A stretch of DNA of 64,000 bases from Nitrosovibrio sp. Nv6 (GCF_900110495.1 NZ_FODX01000001.1:434001-498000); one strand, 5' to 3'. Positions 36,466-46,122 are shown, counted from the stretch's first letter. The notes: a model not told the origin generated them from the letters alone. Made by a program: numbers and translations.

Positions 36466-37050
36466 TTATTGAGTTGCAGGCTGGGGAGCGACTTGCAGCC
36501 AGCCATCCGGGCATTTCTTTACATAGGGATAATATCCTTCTGGGTTTCTGCAATAGTGCCAATAATTCGTTGACTTCGGCGCTGGCGCTGCCGGCGGTGC
36601 AGGTTCTTGCTGCTGGATATAGACAGGTGGCGCCGTCGGCACGGCAATGACAGGCGGATAGGAATAATAAGGGGAATAATAAGGTGGGGCAAAACCGTAC
36701 CTTCCGTAGCCATAGCCATAGCCCCCATAGCCCCCATAGCCCCCATAGCCCAGGCCAAAGCCGTAGCCCGGATAAAAACCGCCCACCCCATAGAAAACAC
36801 TCAAGCCGTGCCGATGGCCGTGGTGATGGCCACCGTGGTGATGATGACCCCCATGATGATGGCCGCCGTGATGGTGATGACCCCCGCCGCCATGATGGCC
36901 GCCGCCATGGTCGCCCCCTCCACCGCCGTGATCGCCGCCTCCACCCTCTGCACCTCCGCCTTCGCCGCCGTCACCCTCATTGCTCCAGGCCGAACCAGCC
37001 GAAATCGAGCCTAGCGCCAGGAGGATGAGACATATAAGTTTAATTTTCAC
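36466..37050 (-). CDS. His/Gly-rich exported protein
   Basis: 194 aa. Signal peptide at 1-22. Residues 26-80 are almost only Gly and His (blocks of GGHHHHGG), followed by a Gly/Tyr section with 9-bp DNA repeats (GYGGYGGYGGYG), a Pro/Tyr section, and a conserved-looking C-terminal domain: YWHYCRNPEGYYPYVKKCPDGWLQV with two Cys. The C-terminal domain occurs in other exported proteobacterial proteins. The His-rich block probably binds Ni, Zn or Cu ions in the periplasm; this is inferred from composition. Confidence 0.8.
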   Translation of the reverse strand: MKIKLICLILLALGSISAGSAWSNEGDGGEGGGAEGGGGDHGGGGGDHGGGHHGGGGHHHHGGHHHGGHHHHGGHHHGHRHGLSVFYGVGGFYPGYGFGLGYGGYGGYGGYGYGYGRYGFAPPYYSPYYSYPPVIAVPTAPPVYIQQQEPAPPAAPAPKSTNYWHYCRNPEGYYPYVKKCPDGWLQVAPQPATQ

Positions 37051-37407
37051 GTAGACTCACTCCTGTGACTTGGAACCTGCTCTTCACGACATGACAATGG
37101 ATAACGATAAGATGGAACAGGCAGATTGGGTCTGCCTGAAGATTTAGAACACCGGATTATTCTGACGTTCCACTTGTCCGAATCAATTTTAGAGGCCCTT
37201 TGGAGGCCACCGGCAGCGGCTTCTGGTCGCCCCCATGCATCAGCACTATTTCTGCCTGGTTGAAGCGCCGAAAACACCAGAATCGCCCGATTGGGCGCAT
37301 TAAAGCTTATGATTATTGTCGCTGGTCACGAATGTAGCTGCTTTTCCGGTGGGCCAGATTAAATTTGGAAATTTTTCAGCAAAGACTTACTGTCAAAGGA
37401 AGCCCTC

Positions 37408-38709
37408 ATGACCTCCTCTTCGCTTTTTCAAAAATATACTGCTATCCACAACCGTACAACCGATTTAGTCGAGCCGCTTTTAGACGAAGATTGCTGTGTT
37501 CAGTCCATGCCCGAGGCCAGTCCCACAAAATGGCATGTGGGTCATATTTCCTGGTTCTTCGAAACATTTGTGCTGCAGCATTACGAAAAGCCGTTCAAGC
37601 CTTTTCACCCGGCCTTTCTTGCCATGTTCAGCTCCTATAACAAATCGGGGCAAACTCATCCAGATCCAAAGCGAGGACTCTTCACCCGACCTGCCTTGTC
37701 GGTGATCCGGGACTATCGGACCAATGTCAGCGAGCGCATGGAGCGGGTTCTGGATCGAGCGGTGGAAGACGAAATGTTGTCTACACTTGCGGTGCTCGGC
37801 ATGCATCACGAGCAGCAGCATCAGGAACTCCTGCTCACCGACATCAAGCACCTTTTCTCGCAAAGTCCGTTGAGTCCCTGCTATAGGGAAATGCAGTCGC
37901 TGGATTCCCCGATATCCCACCCCCTGAAATGGCGCGGCTTTGAAGGAGGGTTGATCGAAATCGGCTATCACGGGCAGGGATTCAGCTATGATAATGAATC
38001 GCCGCAGCACAAGCAGTACCTTCAACCTTACCAGCTCGCATCGCGCCTCGTGACCAATGGCGAATATCTGGAATTCATGGAGGCGAACAGTTACAGCAAC
38101 CCCAGCCTTTGGCTTTCTGAGGGATGGGACTGGATAAAGGCGCATGAGTGCAGCCACCCGCTCTACTGGCGATCAAATGGGGAATCCGGCGCCGATTGGC
38201 AGGAATTCACGCTCGGCGGACTGCGTCCGCTGGACTTGAATCTTCCGGTTATTCATATGTCGTTTTACGAGGCTGACGCCTTTGCCCGGTGGTCCAATGC
38301 CAGGCTGCCTACGGAGGCCGAGTGGGAAAATGCCGCCTCCCAGCAGGAAATCGAGGGCTGTTTCGCGGATAATAACCGTTTTCACCCTTTGGCCGCTGGT
38401 ACTATTGCAGATGCAGACGGCGCAGGACTGGCTCAGCTATACGGCGATGCATGGGAATGGACGCAGTCGAGCTACTCGCCTTATCCGGGTTATAATCCCG
38501 CAAAACCAAACGCCAGCGAACCCATGTCTCTTGTCTGGAATGAAGCCGTGGGGGAATACAACAGCAGGTCGATGGTAAACCAGTATGTTCTAAGAGGCGG
38601 ATCCTGTGCTATTCCGCAAGAGCGAATCCGCCCGAGCTTCCGCAATTTCTTCCCGGCCCAGACGTGCTGGCAGTTTTCGGGCATCCGCTTGGCGCGCGAT
38701 GCAACTTGA
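37408..38709 (+). CDS. egtB: EgtB-type sulfoxide synthase / ergothioneine-pathway-like enzyme
   Basis: 433 aa. N-terminal DinB-like helical bundle with the iron-site histidines in WHVGHISWFFE (near 42-50) and GMHHEQQHQE (near 130-140). The C-terminal half is a formylglycine-generating-enzyme/sulfatase-modifying fold: RLVTNGEYLEFM, RLPTEAEWENA, LYGDAWEWTQSSY and VLRGGSCAI. EgtB joins Cys or gamma-Glu-Cys to trimethyl-histidine with O2. The partner methyltransferase EgtD is not adjacent, so a related function (for example another sulfoxide synthase) cannot be excluded. Upstream 37051-37407 is empty of genes. Confidence 0.85.
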   Translation: MTSSSLFQKYTAIHNRTTDLVEPLLDEDCCVQSMPEASPTKWHVGHISWFFETFVLQHYEKPFKPFHPAFLAMFSSYNKSGQTHPDPKRGLFTRPALSVIRDYRTNVSERMERVLDRAVEDEMLSTLAVLGMHHEQQHQELLLTDIKHLFSQSPLSPCYREMQSLDSPISHPLKWRGFEGGLIEIGYHGQGFSYDNESPQHKQYLQPYQLASRLVTNGEYLEFMEANSYSNPSLWLSEGWDWIKAHECSHPLYWRSNGESGADWQEFTLGGLRPLDLNLPVIHMSFYEADAFARWSNARLPTEAEWENAASQQEIEGCFADNNRFHPLAAGTIADADGAGLAQLYGDAWEWTQSSYSPYPGYNPAKPNASEPMSLVWNEAVGEYNSRSMVNQYVLRGGSCAIPQERIRPSFRNFFPAQTCWQFSGIRLARDAT

Positions 38710-38772
38710 CCGACCATTTTGACCGGCTCAGTTCGAGTAATGCTCAACAGAGCGCAAGCCATGGAAAGAAAT

Positions 38773-39435
38773 ATGATAATAGCATTAAAGACCCTGTCCT
38801 TTGGTGTGGTTTCCCTCGCGTTGCTCGCCGGAGTGGCGGGTTGCTCAACGATGCACAAAACCACCCAATCTCAAAGAGCACCCATCGAACAACTTCTCAT
38901 TAGCGAAGCCGTGTTACGAAGTCTTCCCGCCAGATCGGATGGTTTTCTGCCAATTCCATACGGCTCAAGCGTCATACTCGATACGTCCGGTATAAGCACG
39001 GCGGCAGGAACAAGCTCTGACCAGGTTCTTCTGCAAAAGACGTTGGTCGGGTGGCTGGGGCGGCAAGGATACGCTGTTCAGAAAAATGAGGAAAACGCTA
39101 CGCATCGAATCAGTGTAATTGTGGGAGCCCTGGGTACAGAGCTAGGCGGCAATTTTTTTGGAATGCCTCCTGTCAGAAGTCAGATCATCCCTTTTTCGCT
39201 TCCCGAGTTGGCGCTCTACAAGGCGCAATATCAAACTGGGTATGTAACGTTTTACATGGACATCTTTGAATTACCTTCAGGCGCATTTATCCAGTCGACC
39301 CCTGCCTTCCTCGCCGAAACGTATTACAACGATTATACGGTTCTGCTGATATTTTCGTTTAAATCAACAGACCTCGCATCTCCTCCCCAAGTGGGCTCAT
39401 ATCGCAAGCCTAATCTCAATGGGATACTCGAGTAA
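38773..39435 (+). CDS. lipoprotein of unknown function
   Basis: 220 aa from MIIALKTL (GGAAAG in front). The frame is open further up to 38719. Lipobox LAGVAGC near residue 21-24. The mature domain has QVLLQKTLVGWLGRQGYAVQKN, RISVIVGALGTELGG and TGYVTFYMDIFELPSGAF, like a family of outer-membrane lipoproteins in proteobacteria; the exact family (DUF6655-like) is only a guess. It ends about 105 bp before a MITE-like element at the convergent junction with metY. Confidence 0.72.
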   Translation: MIIALKTLSFGVVSLALLAGVAGCSTMHKTTQSQRAPIEQLLISEAVLRSLPARSDGFLPIPYGSSVILDTSGISTAAGTSSDQVLLQKTLVGWLGRQGYAVQKNEENATHRISVIVGALGTELGGNFFGMPPVRSQIIPFSLPELALYKAQYQTGYVTFYMDIFELPSGAFIQSTPAFLAETYYNDYTVLLIFSFKSTDLASPPQVGSYRKPNLNGILE

Positions 39436-39540
39436 AAAGACGGAGCAAAACCCCTCTTTCCAGAGCCAATCTCGTCGCCAATGGCTCCAGTCTTATCCCG
39501 ATGCGCCAATTTCGAAGCGGCAGTGCGCTGCCATCCTGAC

Positions 39541-39631
39541 AGCCTGTCGGACTTAAAGGAAATCGGCTACAAAAGCATCTGGCTGGTCGCTATTTCACTT
39601 TTTCGCTTCGATTCTTCAAGTCGGACAGGCT
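39541..39631. mobile_element. MITE-like element, short copy (91 bp)
   Basis: Terminal inverted repeats AGCCTGTCGGACTT and AAGTCGGACAGGCT (one mismatch), with internal sequence AAGGAAATCGGCTACAAAAG and CGCTTCGATTCTTCAAGTC. The same ends and interior flank the 158-bp copy at 47971-48128. It sits directly between the stop codons of a lipoprotein gene and metY and may act as a bidirectional terminator. Confidence 0.75.
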
Positions 39632-39632
39632 C

Positions 39633-40907
39633 CTAATCAATCGACTCGAGAGCCTGGGATATATCCTCAATGATATCGTCAATATGCTCGATACCTACGG
39701 ATATCCTGACAAGACCTTCCGAAACCCCTGCGGCCTTAAGCTCATCCGGATTCAACTGCCTGTGAGTAGTGGATGCAGGATGACAGGCGAGCGACTTTGC
39801 ATCTCCGATATTGACCAACCGCAGGATCATCTTCAGCGCGTCAATAAAGCGGCTGCCCGAAACCGAGCCGCCCTTTATCTCAAAGCTCAATAAACCCGAG
39901 GCTTTCCCCTTGCTTATCTTGTTGCACAGGTCGTGAAACTTACTGCTGGTCAATCCCGCATAATTAACTCTTTCCACCATTGGGTGCCCTTCCAGGTACT
40001 GTGCGACCTTCAGTGCATTTTCACAATGTCTTTCCATCCTCAAACCCAGCGTTTCCAGGCCCTGCAGTATTAAAAATGCGCTATGCGGCGACAATGCCGC
40101 GCCGGTATTGCGTAGCGGCACGACTCGACAGCGGCCGATAAAAGCGGCTTGTTCAAATGCCTCTGTGTAAACGACATCGTGATATGAGGGATCGGGCTCA
40201 TTCAGCAAGGGGAAGCGTTCTTTGTGTTCTACCCAATCGAATTTCCCTGAATCGACGATCATCCCACCTACTGTCGTTCCGTGGCCGCCTATGTATTTCG
40301 TCAGGGAATGCACAACAATATCGGCGCCCAGTTTAAATGGCTGGCAGAGATAGGGGGTGGAAACGGTACTGTCAACAATCAGGGGCACACCGTGCTTATG
40401 GGCAATGTCAGCCATTTTTTCGATATCGACGATATGTCCGGCGGGATTCCCGATGGACTCGCAGAAAACCGCTTTTGTATTGCGGTCTATATGCCTCTCG
40501 ACCCCTTTATAATCATCGTACGACACCATGCGCACATCAATTCCTTGTCGCGGGAATGTGTGAGCAAACAGATTGTAAGTGCCTCCATAGAGCTGACTGG
40601 TACTGACGATATTGTCGCGCGCGCTGGTTATACATTGAATGGCATAGGTTATCGCCGCCATTCCCGAGGCGACAGCCAGCGCTCCCACACCCTCCTCCAT
40701 CTCTGCTATGCGCTGCTCCAGCACAGCATTGGTAGGATTCATTATTCGCGTATAAATATTTCCGGGCACCTTCAGATCAAACAGATCAGCGCCATGTTGT
40801 GTATTATCGAACGTGTAAGAGGTTGTCTGATAAATTGGAACGGCGGCGGCCCTGGTCGTAGCTTCGGATTTATACCCGTGATGCAATGCCAATGATTCTA
40901 ATTTCAT
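39633..40907 (-). CDS. metY: O-acetylhomoserine sulfhydrylase
   Basis: 424 aa PLP enzyme of the Cys/Met metabolism family. Motifs: VPIYQTTSYTFDNTQHGADLF, IYTRIMNPTNAVLEQRIA, SQLYGGTYNLFAHTF, DSTVSTPYLCQPF, and the PLP-lysine segment VHSLTKYIGGHGTTVGG. The size and LFDLK/PGNIYTRI pattern fit O-acetylhomoserine sulfhydrylases (sulfide + O-acetylhomoserine to homocysteine) rather than the shorter cystathionine enzymes. Its stop lies one base from the MITE-like element. Confidence 0.93.
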   Translation of the reverse strand: MKLESLALHHGYKSEATTRAAAVPIYQTTSYTFDNTQHGADLFDLKVPGNIYTRIMNPTNAVLEQRIAEMEEGVGALAVASGMAAITYAIQCITSARDNIVSTSQLYGGTYNLFAHTFPRQGIDVRMVSYDDYKGVERHIDRNTKAVFCESIGNPAGHIVDIEKMADIAHKHGVPLIVDSTVSTPYLCQPFKLGADIVVHSLTKYIGGHGTTVGGMIVDSGKFDWVEHKERFPLLNEPDPSYHDVVYTEAFEQAAFIGRCRVVPLRNTGAALSPHSAFLILQGLETLGLRMERHCENALKVAQYLEGHPMVERVNYAGLTSSKFHDLCNKISKGKASGLLSFEIKGGSVSGSRFIDALKMILRLVNIGDAKSLACHPASTTHRQLNPDELKAAGVSEGLVRISVGIEHIDDIIEDISQALESID

Positions 40908-41086
40908 ACTGGTCTCTCTTTTTTAATCAAACGTGGTTATGATGTGGACCACTTCCGGAGCGATACCGTAATTCGTTATCGATCTTCTTGACCTTGTCTT
41001 CGATTAATACGCGTCATTTCCCGAAAGACCGCCACATGCATTGATCCAAAGTATCCATTAATCTGGAAGTGAGTCAAGCAGAGGTT

Positions 41087-41117
41087 GTAGGGCGTAATAA
41101 GCGAAGCGCATTACGCC
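41087..41117. repeat. REP-like palindrome
   Basis: GTAGGGCGTAAT, then AAGCGAAGCGC, then ATTACGCC: an 8-bp stem (GGCGTAAT/ATTACGCC) behind a 5' GTAG tag, the layout of REP sequences. It differs from the other REP class in this window (GTAGGTCGGGTTA). It lies between metY and the mechanosensitive channel (gap 40908-41219, no gene). Confidence 0.65.
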
Positions 41118-41219
41118 GCATGAGAGCTCCCTCATCGTTGCCCTGCCGTCGTTGCGCCCGGTTTCGGGCCGGCCAATTCTTCGCCGATTCAAAAAGCCGT
41201 TTTATTGCGATTGCTTCCA

Positions 41220-43730
41220 TTATTCAGCAGCCCGAGCAACGCTATTGTCGGCTTTATCCGCAGGAGGCGCCGCGGAGGGCGCAGTGGGGGAATGGCTCAC
41301 CACCTGCCTTTCCTGCGGGTTAACGAACTCGATACCCCACTCGCGGAAGCGCCGCAGAATCCGTCGATTGAAGCCACGCTGCACGGGCCATCTGCCGCTG
41401 TCCAGCGCGCTTATTTGTCCGAGAATGGTGATCGTCGATCCATCGACCTGATCCACACCCCAGATATTCACGTCGTCAAGGATCAGATCTTTAAATTCGG
41501 GGTCTGCGCGCATCTCGCCAGCGACGCTTCTAATGGCGGCAAATACCTTATCGACATCCGAATCCGCCGTTACACTTACCTTGATAGAAGCATTGCCGAT
41601 GCCGCGCTTGAAATTAGTGACGGTGGAAACAGAGCTGAATGGCACGACATGCAGCGCACCGTCGACGGCGCGTAACCGGACTGTACGTATCGATAGATGC
41701 TCGACCGATCCAGAAACATCGGCGACGGTGATGAAATCCCCGACCTGAATGGCATTTTCCATCAGCAAAAAAATGCCGGTGATGAAATCCTGTACCAGCT
41801 TTTGAGAACCAAAACCCAATGCGACGCCGATAATGCTGGCACCCGCCAGCAGCGGTGCGATGGTGATGCCCAGTTCGTTTAGTGCGGCGAGCAGCACGAT
41901 CATGGCAATAATGAAGAAGAGAGTGGTGCGCAGCATGGGCACTAATGTGCGCAAACGCGCGGCGCGCGCAACGTCGCCAGCCTCGGTCCACTGGTCGACG
42001 CGTCGGCAAACCGACGTATTGAAGGCCTCCCACGCCATCATCGCCACTGCGCAGGTTATCGCGATCGTGGCGACAGCAGAAGCCAGACGCCGGCCCACCG
42101 ATCCGCTTTCGAACCATGAGAGCGTATCCACGCCCCAGACCTGCAATAACACAATAATGGCGACAATGGCTATCAATAAGGATACGGCACGGTCAACCAG
42201 CAGGTGATAAGTGCTTTTACCGGCAACCTCGGGAGCAACAAACTGTGACTGCTCTGTCTGCCCGATCTGGTCCGCTTTATTTTTACGATGTTCAATGAAA
42301 GCGCGGTCGATCGCACCCAGAACAAAAATCGATACCAGACTGGCGCCGACGATAACCGCCGCCGACAACGCAAAGAAATGCAGTACGCGCTGGAAGCCGT
42401 TTTCTGTCCCGACCGACCACAGCAGCCACGCAGCAACAATAAAAAGTGTCGCTACAAACGTCCAGCTATCGGCCAGTATTCCGCGCAGCCCAAACAGGGC
42501 CCCGTGGCTATCTTCGTTTGTTCCGCGGATTGCTGCCGCGGTGGCTTTGCGGCTGCGAAAGACCATTATCAGCAACATGATGTGAACAACCAGTCCAACC
42601 ATTTTGGAAAGGGTGTCGTGAGTGTCCCGCGTTCCCCCCGTTTGCAGCGAGATATCGGCAATGGCGGTGCCAAACACAGCCACGATGACGATCCGCCGCA
42701 TCCAGCAATTCAGGTAGTCAGCCGCACCATCGCTGATGTGCATCAGCCGCAGCCCTTGCCCGAGTGGAGACGCCATGAGATGAATCACACTCAGCACGAC
42801 GCGGGTGGTTGCGTAAGCCTCGATAATAGGCAAGGTCGCGCTATAAAATATGGCGACCCGTCCCCCAAACGCATTTAATAGCGCGATGGCTATCGCCAAA
42901 AAGGCGGCCAGTGGGATCAACTCAAGCACCCAGTGGGCCAGCGCAAACGGGAGACGGCGCAGCAGGCTCAGGTGGCGATCAGCGGCTAGTGCCTTGCTGG
43001 CGCCAGGCGTAACAGGAAGATCTAGCGCGGGCACCGCATTATGGTCGGCGCCATCCCCTGCTTTCACTTTCGTGCTTCCCGGTCCCTCGCCTTCTCCCGG
43101 CTCTTCCGTGCGCCCAACCGCAGCCTGACGAGCTGCCGCGCGCTCCTCGACTATCCTGCGCGGCCGGGCAAGCGCACGCCGCAGCAGCCACTCCACGAAC
43201 AAGGATCCCGCAAGTATGACCGCGACTTCCCACAGCGCGTCAAGCACCACGGCCCGGCGCTCCGGCACCCCAAGGTTATACTGCCACCAGTCGGCCACGG
43301 TTCTGACCTCAAGAAGCGTGCGAACGGCTGATCGCAACTGGTTCACAACAGTATCGAGGCGCTGTCCTATCAGATCGAATATCTGGGCGACCAGACCACC
43401 CTCCGCCAGCTCGATAGGCGCCGCTCCCTCAACCGCCGGTGCAGCTGGTGGAGAGGATGCGGCAGGTGGGACAGGTGCAGCGGATTCGGCGGGTACGGCC
43501 GATTCGCCCGGCGCATTCTCTGTAGCTTCTGCGATTGCATTGAGCGTCTGTTCGAGTTCCGCGCGCTTCCTGTCATCCTGAAGAATCGAGAGCGTACGCC
43601 TGGCTTGCGCTGGCGTAACACCATATTGCTTCACGGAATCATCCGCGTACGCGCCATTGAACGCGGGGCCGGTCAATAACAACACCAGCGACACCAGCAC
43701 AGCAACTGACTTGCTAATTTCGGAAAACAT
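41220..43730 (-). CDS. large MscS-family mechanosensitive channel
   Basis: 836 aa. Signal-like N-terminus ends at GAYA-DD, then a periplasmic region with a Pro/Ala-rich part (APVPPAASSPPAAPAV). About ten hydrophobic segments follow (residues 160-640). The pore helix and MscS beta domain are at about 640-780: IGVALGFGSQKLVQDFITGIFLLMENAIQVGDFITV and SGSVEHLSIRTVRLRAVDG. It should protect the inner membrane at low osmolarity. The length and layout resemble YbiO/YjeP-type channels. Ends in a Ser/Pro/Ala-rich tail. Monocistronic. Confidence 0.9.
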   Translation of the reverse strand: MFSEISKSVAVLVSLVLLLTGPAFNGAYADDSVKQYGVTPAQARRTLSILQDDRKRAELEQTLNAIAEATENAPGESAVPAESAAPVPPAASSPPAAPAVEGAAPIELAEGGLVAQIFDLIGQRLDTVVNQLRSAVRTLLEVRTVADWWQYNLGVPERRAVVLDALWEVAVILAGSLFVEWLLRRALARPRRIVEERAAARQAAVGRTEEPGEGEGPGSTKVKAGDGADHNAVPALDLPVTPGASKALAADRHLSLLRRLPFALAHWVLELIPLAAFLAIAIALLNAFGGRVAIFYSATLPIIEAYATTRVVLSVIHLMASPLGQGLRLMHISDGAADYLNCWMRRIVIVAVFGTAIADISLQTGGTRDTHDTLSKMVGLVVHIMLLIMVFRSRKATAAAIRGTNEDSHGALFGLRGILADSWTFVATLFIVAAWLLWSVGTENGFQRVLHFFALSAAVIVGASLVSIFVLGAIDRAFIEHRKNKADQIGQTEQSQFVAPEVAGKSTYHLLVDRAVSLLIAIVAIIVLLQVWGVDTLSWFESGSVGRRLASAVATIAITCAVAMMAWEAFNTSVCRRVDQWTEAGDVARAARLRTLVPMLRTTLFFIIAMIVLLAALNELGITIAPLLAGASIIGVALGFGSQKLVQDFITGIFLLMENAIQVGDFITVADVSGSVEHLSIRTVRLRAVDGALHVVPFSSVSTVTNFKRGIGNASIKVSVTADSDVDKVFAAIRSVAGEMRADPEFKDLILDDVNIWGVDQVDGSTITILGQISALDSGRWPVQRGFNRRILRRFREWGIEFVNPQERQVVSHSPTAPSAAPPADKADNSVARAAE

Positions 43731-44124
43731 GGACAGGTAACATATTTAAGCGAGGGAATACTTTAGCACGGGCAGGGTAACCGGGAACACGGGAGCCAGA
43801 TTGCAACGGGGCTCCCTTCCACGCGGATTGAGTAAAAACGGGGGATAAGGGCGCTGCGCCTCCAGCATCGCTGATCGCTCACCGCAGAGGCAGTTCTACA
43901 ACCCTTCCCCGTGCATGCTGAACTTCCTGCAAGGTGGTCAGGAACGGCTCGTCAGAAGTTCCTCAACACCTTATTATGAGTTCCTCAAGGTTTCACTGGG
44001 CTACCTTGCTGAACCGCATGCCTGTTTCAGCGTCGGGAGATTACATGTCCTGGTAGCGTTTCTTTATTAGCTTCGACCGACCGCCGAAATAAACGCCACG
44101 CGCCAAAATCGGATAGAAGCCCGA
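43731..44124. other. gene-poor stretch
   Basis: 394 bp between the channel gene (promoter at the left end) and the end of the next leftward gene. No supported coding frame, repeat or terminator seen. Confidence 0.4.
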
Positions 44125-44592
44125 TTATTTGGCGGCGGGCCAGAGTAATGTGATCTTTCTATTACCCCCCTTCTTGATATCCAGATGACGATGAAGTTTT
44201 GTTGATTCGTAGATAGCATCCAGCGAGTATTTTCCTGGCGGCAGTTTTACCAGTACGTACGGACCCTCGGCGCCGATATCCAGGACGGTATTGCCGGATT
44301 TATCCTTGATTGTTATCTGTACATCGCTGATGTATTGGGCGCCAGGGGTAGCAGCCTGGGCCAGTTCAAGCATCAACGGCCATGAATTTCCTTCTTTCAG
44401 TATTGCTTCCGACTCGTCTTTTCCTATTCCACCCGTTAGAAATTCGATTGGACCTTGCGATTGCACAGCTGGAAGTGAGGGGTTTACCGGGGAGGAACCG
44501 TCTTGCGCAAAACCTGAAGTTGAAAAGATACCGGTTAACGTCAGTGCCGCCAGCGCCATCAATATTTGAACGAGTTTAATATGGATTTTCAT
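44125..44592 (-). CDS. exported protein with a carboxypeptidase-regulatory-like beta domain
   Basis: 155 aa. Signal peptide at about 1-30 (ends GFAQD). Residues 70-150 (PLMLELAQAATPGAQYISDVQITIKDKSGNTVLDI, then VLVKLPPGKYSLDAIYE and KITLLW) look like a small beta-sandwich of the carboxypeptidase regulatory or DUF-type fold. No Cys. Function unknown, likely periplasmic. Confidence 0.7.
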   Translation of the reverse strand: MKIHIKLVQILMALAALTLTGIFSTSGFAQDGSSPVNPSLPAVQSQGPIEFLTGGIGKDESEAILKEGNSWPLMLELAQAATPGAQYISDVQITIKDKSGNTVLDIGAEGPYVLVKLPPGKYSLDAIYESTKLHRHLDIKKGGNRKITLLWPAAK

Positions 44593-44702
44593 GAGATTAC
44601 ACCTCCGAATTCGTTAAGGAAGAAAAGGTACCGGCGGATTTCGACAGAGCGATGCCTGGTCCGGCTTATGCGGACGATCGCTCGCGCGAACATCCTCGGC
44701 AA

Positions 44703-45074
44703 TCATGTCGCCTTGCTGCCTTTTTTACGCTTCGCTGCAGGCACGCTCGGTGCGGGAACGTCCGAAGCGACGATATCCGAGGGTATCCCCCTGCGGTCCG
44801 TGTCTTTCAGGCCGTGCTCGGTATCTTCCGCTGCCTGCCCGATCACATTGCGGGAGTGCTCATCTTCGTTAGCCTCGCCTGCGCTGGCCGGGCCGGTTGT
44901 CTGGTCCCGCTCATGCGGCAACAACGGCTGTTGCTCTGCTTGATTCTGCTCCTGCCGCTCCGGCTCCGGATTGGAAAGCTCCACCCGCTCTGTCAGCACG
45001 CCGGTTTCCTGTCTGGGAGGTTTTTGCCTGGAGAGAGGTTTTTTCCTGGAGAGAGATTTCTTGTCAGTGGCCAT
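44703..45074 (-). CDS. hydrophilic, probably disordered protein
   Basis: 123 aa from MATDKKSLSRKK; an in-frame GTG lies three codons upstream. Rich in Glu, Gln, Pro, Lys and Arg, no Cys, no signal peptide; N-terminal SRKKPLSRQKPPRQ and C-terminal AKRKKGSKAT are basic, the middle is acidic. This composition suggests an intrinsically disordered protein, similar in kind to that at 7851-8108. No family recognised. Confidence 0.5.
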   Translation of the reverse strand: MATDKKSLSRKKPLSRQKPPRQETGVLTERVELSNPEPERQEQNQAEQQPLLPHERDQTTGPASAGEANEDEHSRNVIGQAAEDTEHGLKDTDRRGIPSDIVASDVPAPSVPAAKRKKGSKAT

Positions 45075-45382
45075 CGGCTTCACTCAATGGTTTGTGGTTT
45101 TGGGTTAACAGGGTTTCGAATGGTATTTCATGGTATGAATCGTCTTCAAAGGAGTTGCGAAGCACGATTTTCACTCGATAACAGCCCGGCACGCGGGACC
45201 AACAAATAACTATACGGCAAATAAACGCTGATCGCTGTGCCCCACCGCACATAAGGAAAACAGGCGGTCATATTGCCATCATCAAGCACCTCCCAAACTT
45301 TCGGAGTTTATGTCCATTAGCGCACCGCGCCAGAAGCCTAGACATTCATCATGGTCAAACACTCGAAAATCGGAGGTAACGC

Positions 45383-45439
45383 ATGAATGAATTGCTTTCG
45401 AAATCGTGGGGGAAAGTGGCAGTACGCGGTTCCCCATAG
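45383..45439 (+). pseudogene. 18-codon mini-ORF resembling the HdeD N-terminus
   Basis: MNELLSKSWGKVAVRGSP then stop, preceded by GGAGGT at a good distance. It matches the start of the HdeD gene 160 bp downstream (MNELISKTWRSLALRGTV) at 10 of 18 positions, with more conservative changes. Either the remnant of a duplicated hdeD gene or a translated leader peptide. The surrounding 45075-45543 has no other gene. Confidence 0.55.
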
Positions 45440-45543
45440 CTGACTTATGCGAATATATCAGTCCTATGTTGGGTATCGTACCGCGCGAACCAGCGTAGTC
45501 ATTCATGCTTGTCCTCGTGACACTCAAAAAGAGAGGTGGCATC

Positions 45544-46122
45544 ATGAACGAACTAATTTCGAAAACATGGCGTTCGCTGGCGTTGCGTGGAACCGTGTCG
45601 CTGCTGTTCGGTATTTTGGCTGCGTTCTGGCCGGGAATTACACTCATGTGGCTGCTTATCATGTTTGCGGCCTACGCGCTGATTGGGGGTGTGGCATCCG
45701 CCATTGCTGCCGTGCAAAATCGAAAAACCAACAGTGACTGGTGGCTGATGCTTCTGATTGGGTTAGTAGGTATTGGAGCAGGGATAACTGCCTTCCTGCT
45801 TCCCAACCTGACGGCAGTGGTGCTTGTACTGATCATAGGCGCAACCGCGCTTGGCAGCGGTATAGTGGACATCGTCATGGCGATCCGCTTGCGCAAGACC
45901 ATCCGTGGCGAAGCATTCCTGATCCTCAACGGCATCATTTCCGTCGCGTTCGGCGTATTTGTTTTCTTCTTCCCAGGCGCGGGAGCGCTGGCGCTGGTGT
46001 GGCTGATCAGTATGTACGCCATCATTTCAGGCTTGCTGCTGTTGGCACTGGCTTGGCGCGCGCGCAATTGGAAAGGCGGCGATGAGCAATGGCCTCATGG
46101 ACTTCCCCACGGAAGCCACTGA
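45544..46122 (+). CDS. hdeD: HdeD-family (DUF308) membrane protein
   Basis: 192 aa from MNELISKTW with AGAGAGG in front (frame is open back to 45505). Six hydrophobic segments arranged as three helical pairs, typical of HdeD/DUF308: LRGTVSLLFGILAAFWPGITLMWL, GIGAGITAFLLPNLTAVVL and GIISVAFGVFVFFFPGAGAL. E. coli HdeD is an inner-membrane acid-resistance protein. The C-terminus is polar (WKGGDEQWPHGLPHGSH). Confidence 0.88.
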   Translation: MNELISKTWRSLALRGTVSLLFGILAAFWPGITLMWLLIMFAAYALIGGVASAIAAVQNRKTNSDWWLMLLIGLVGIGAGITAFLLPNLTAVVLVLIIGATALGSGIVDIVMAIRLRKTIRGEAFLILNGIISVAFGVFVFFFPGAGALALVWLISMYAIISGLLLLALAWRARNWKGGDEQWPHGLPHGSH

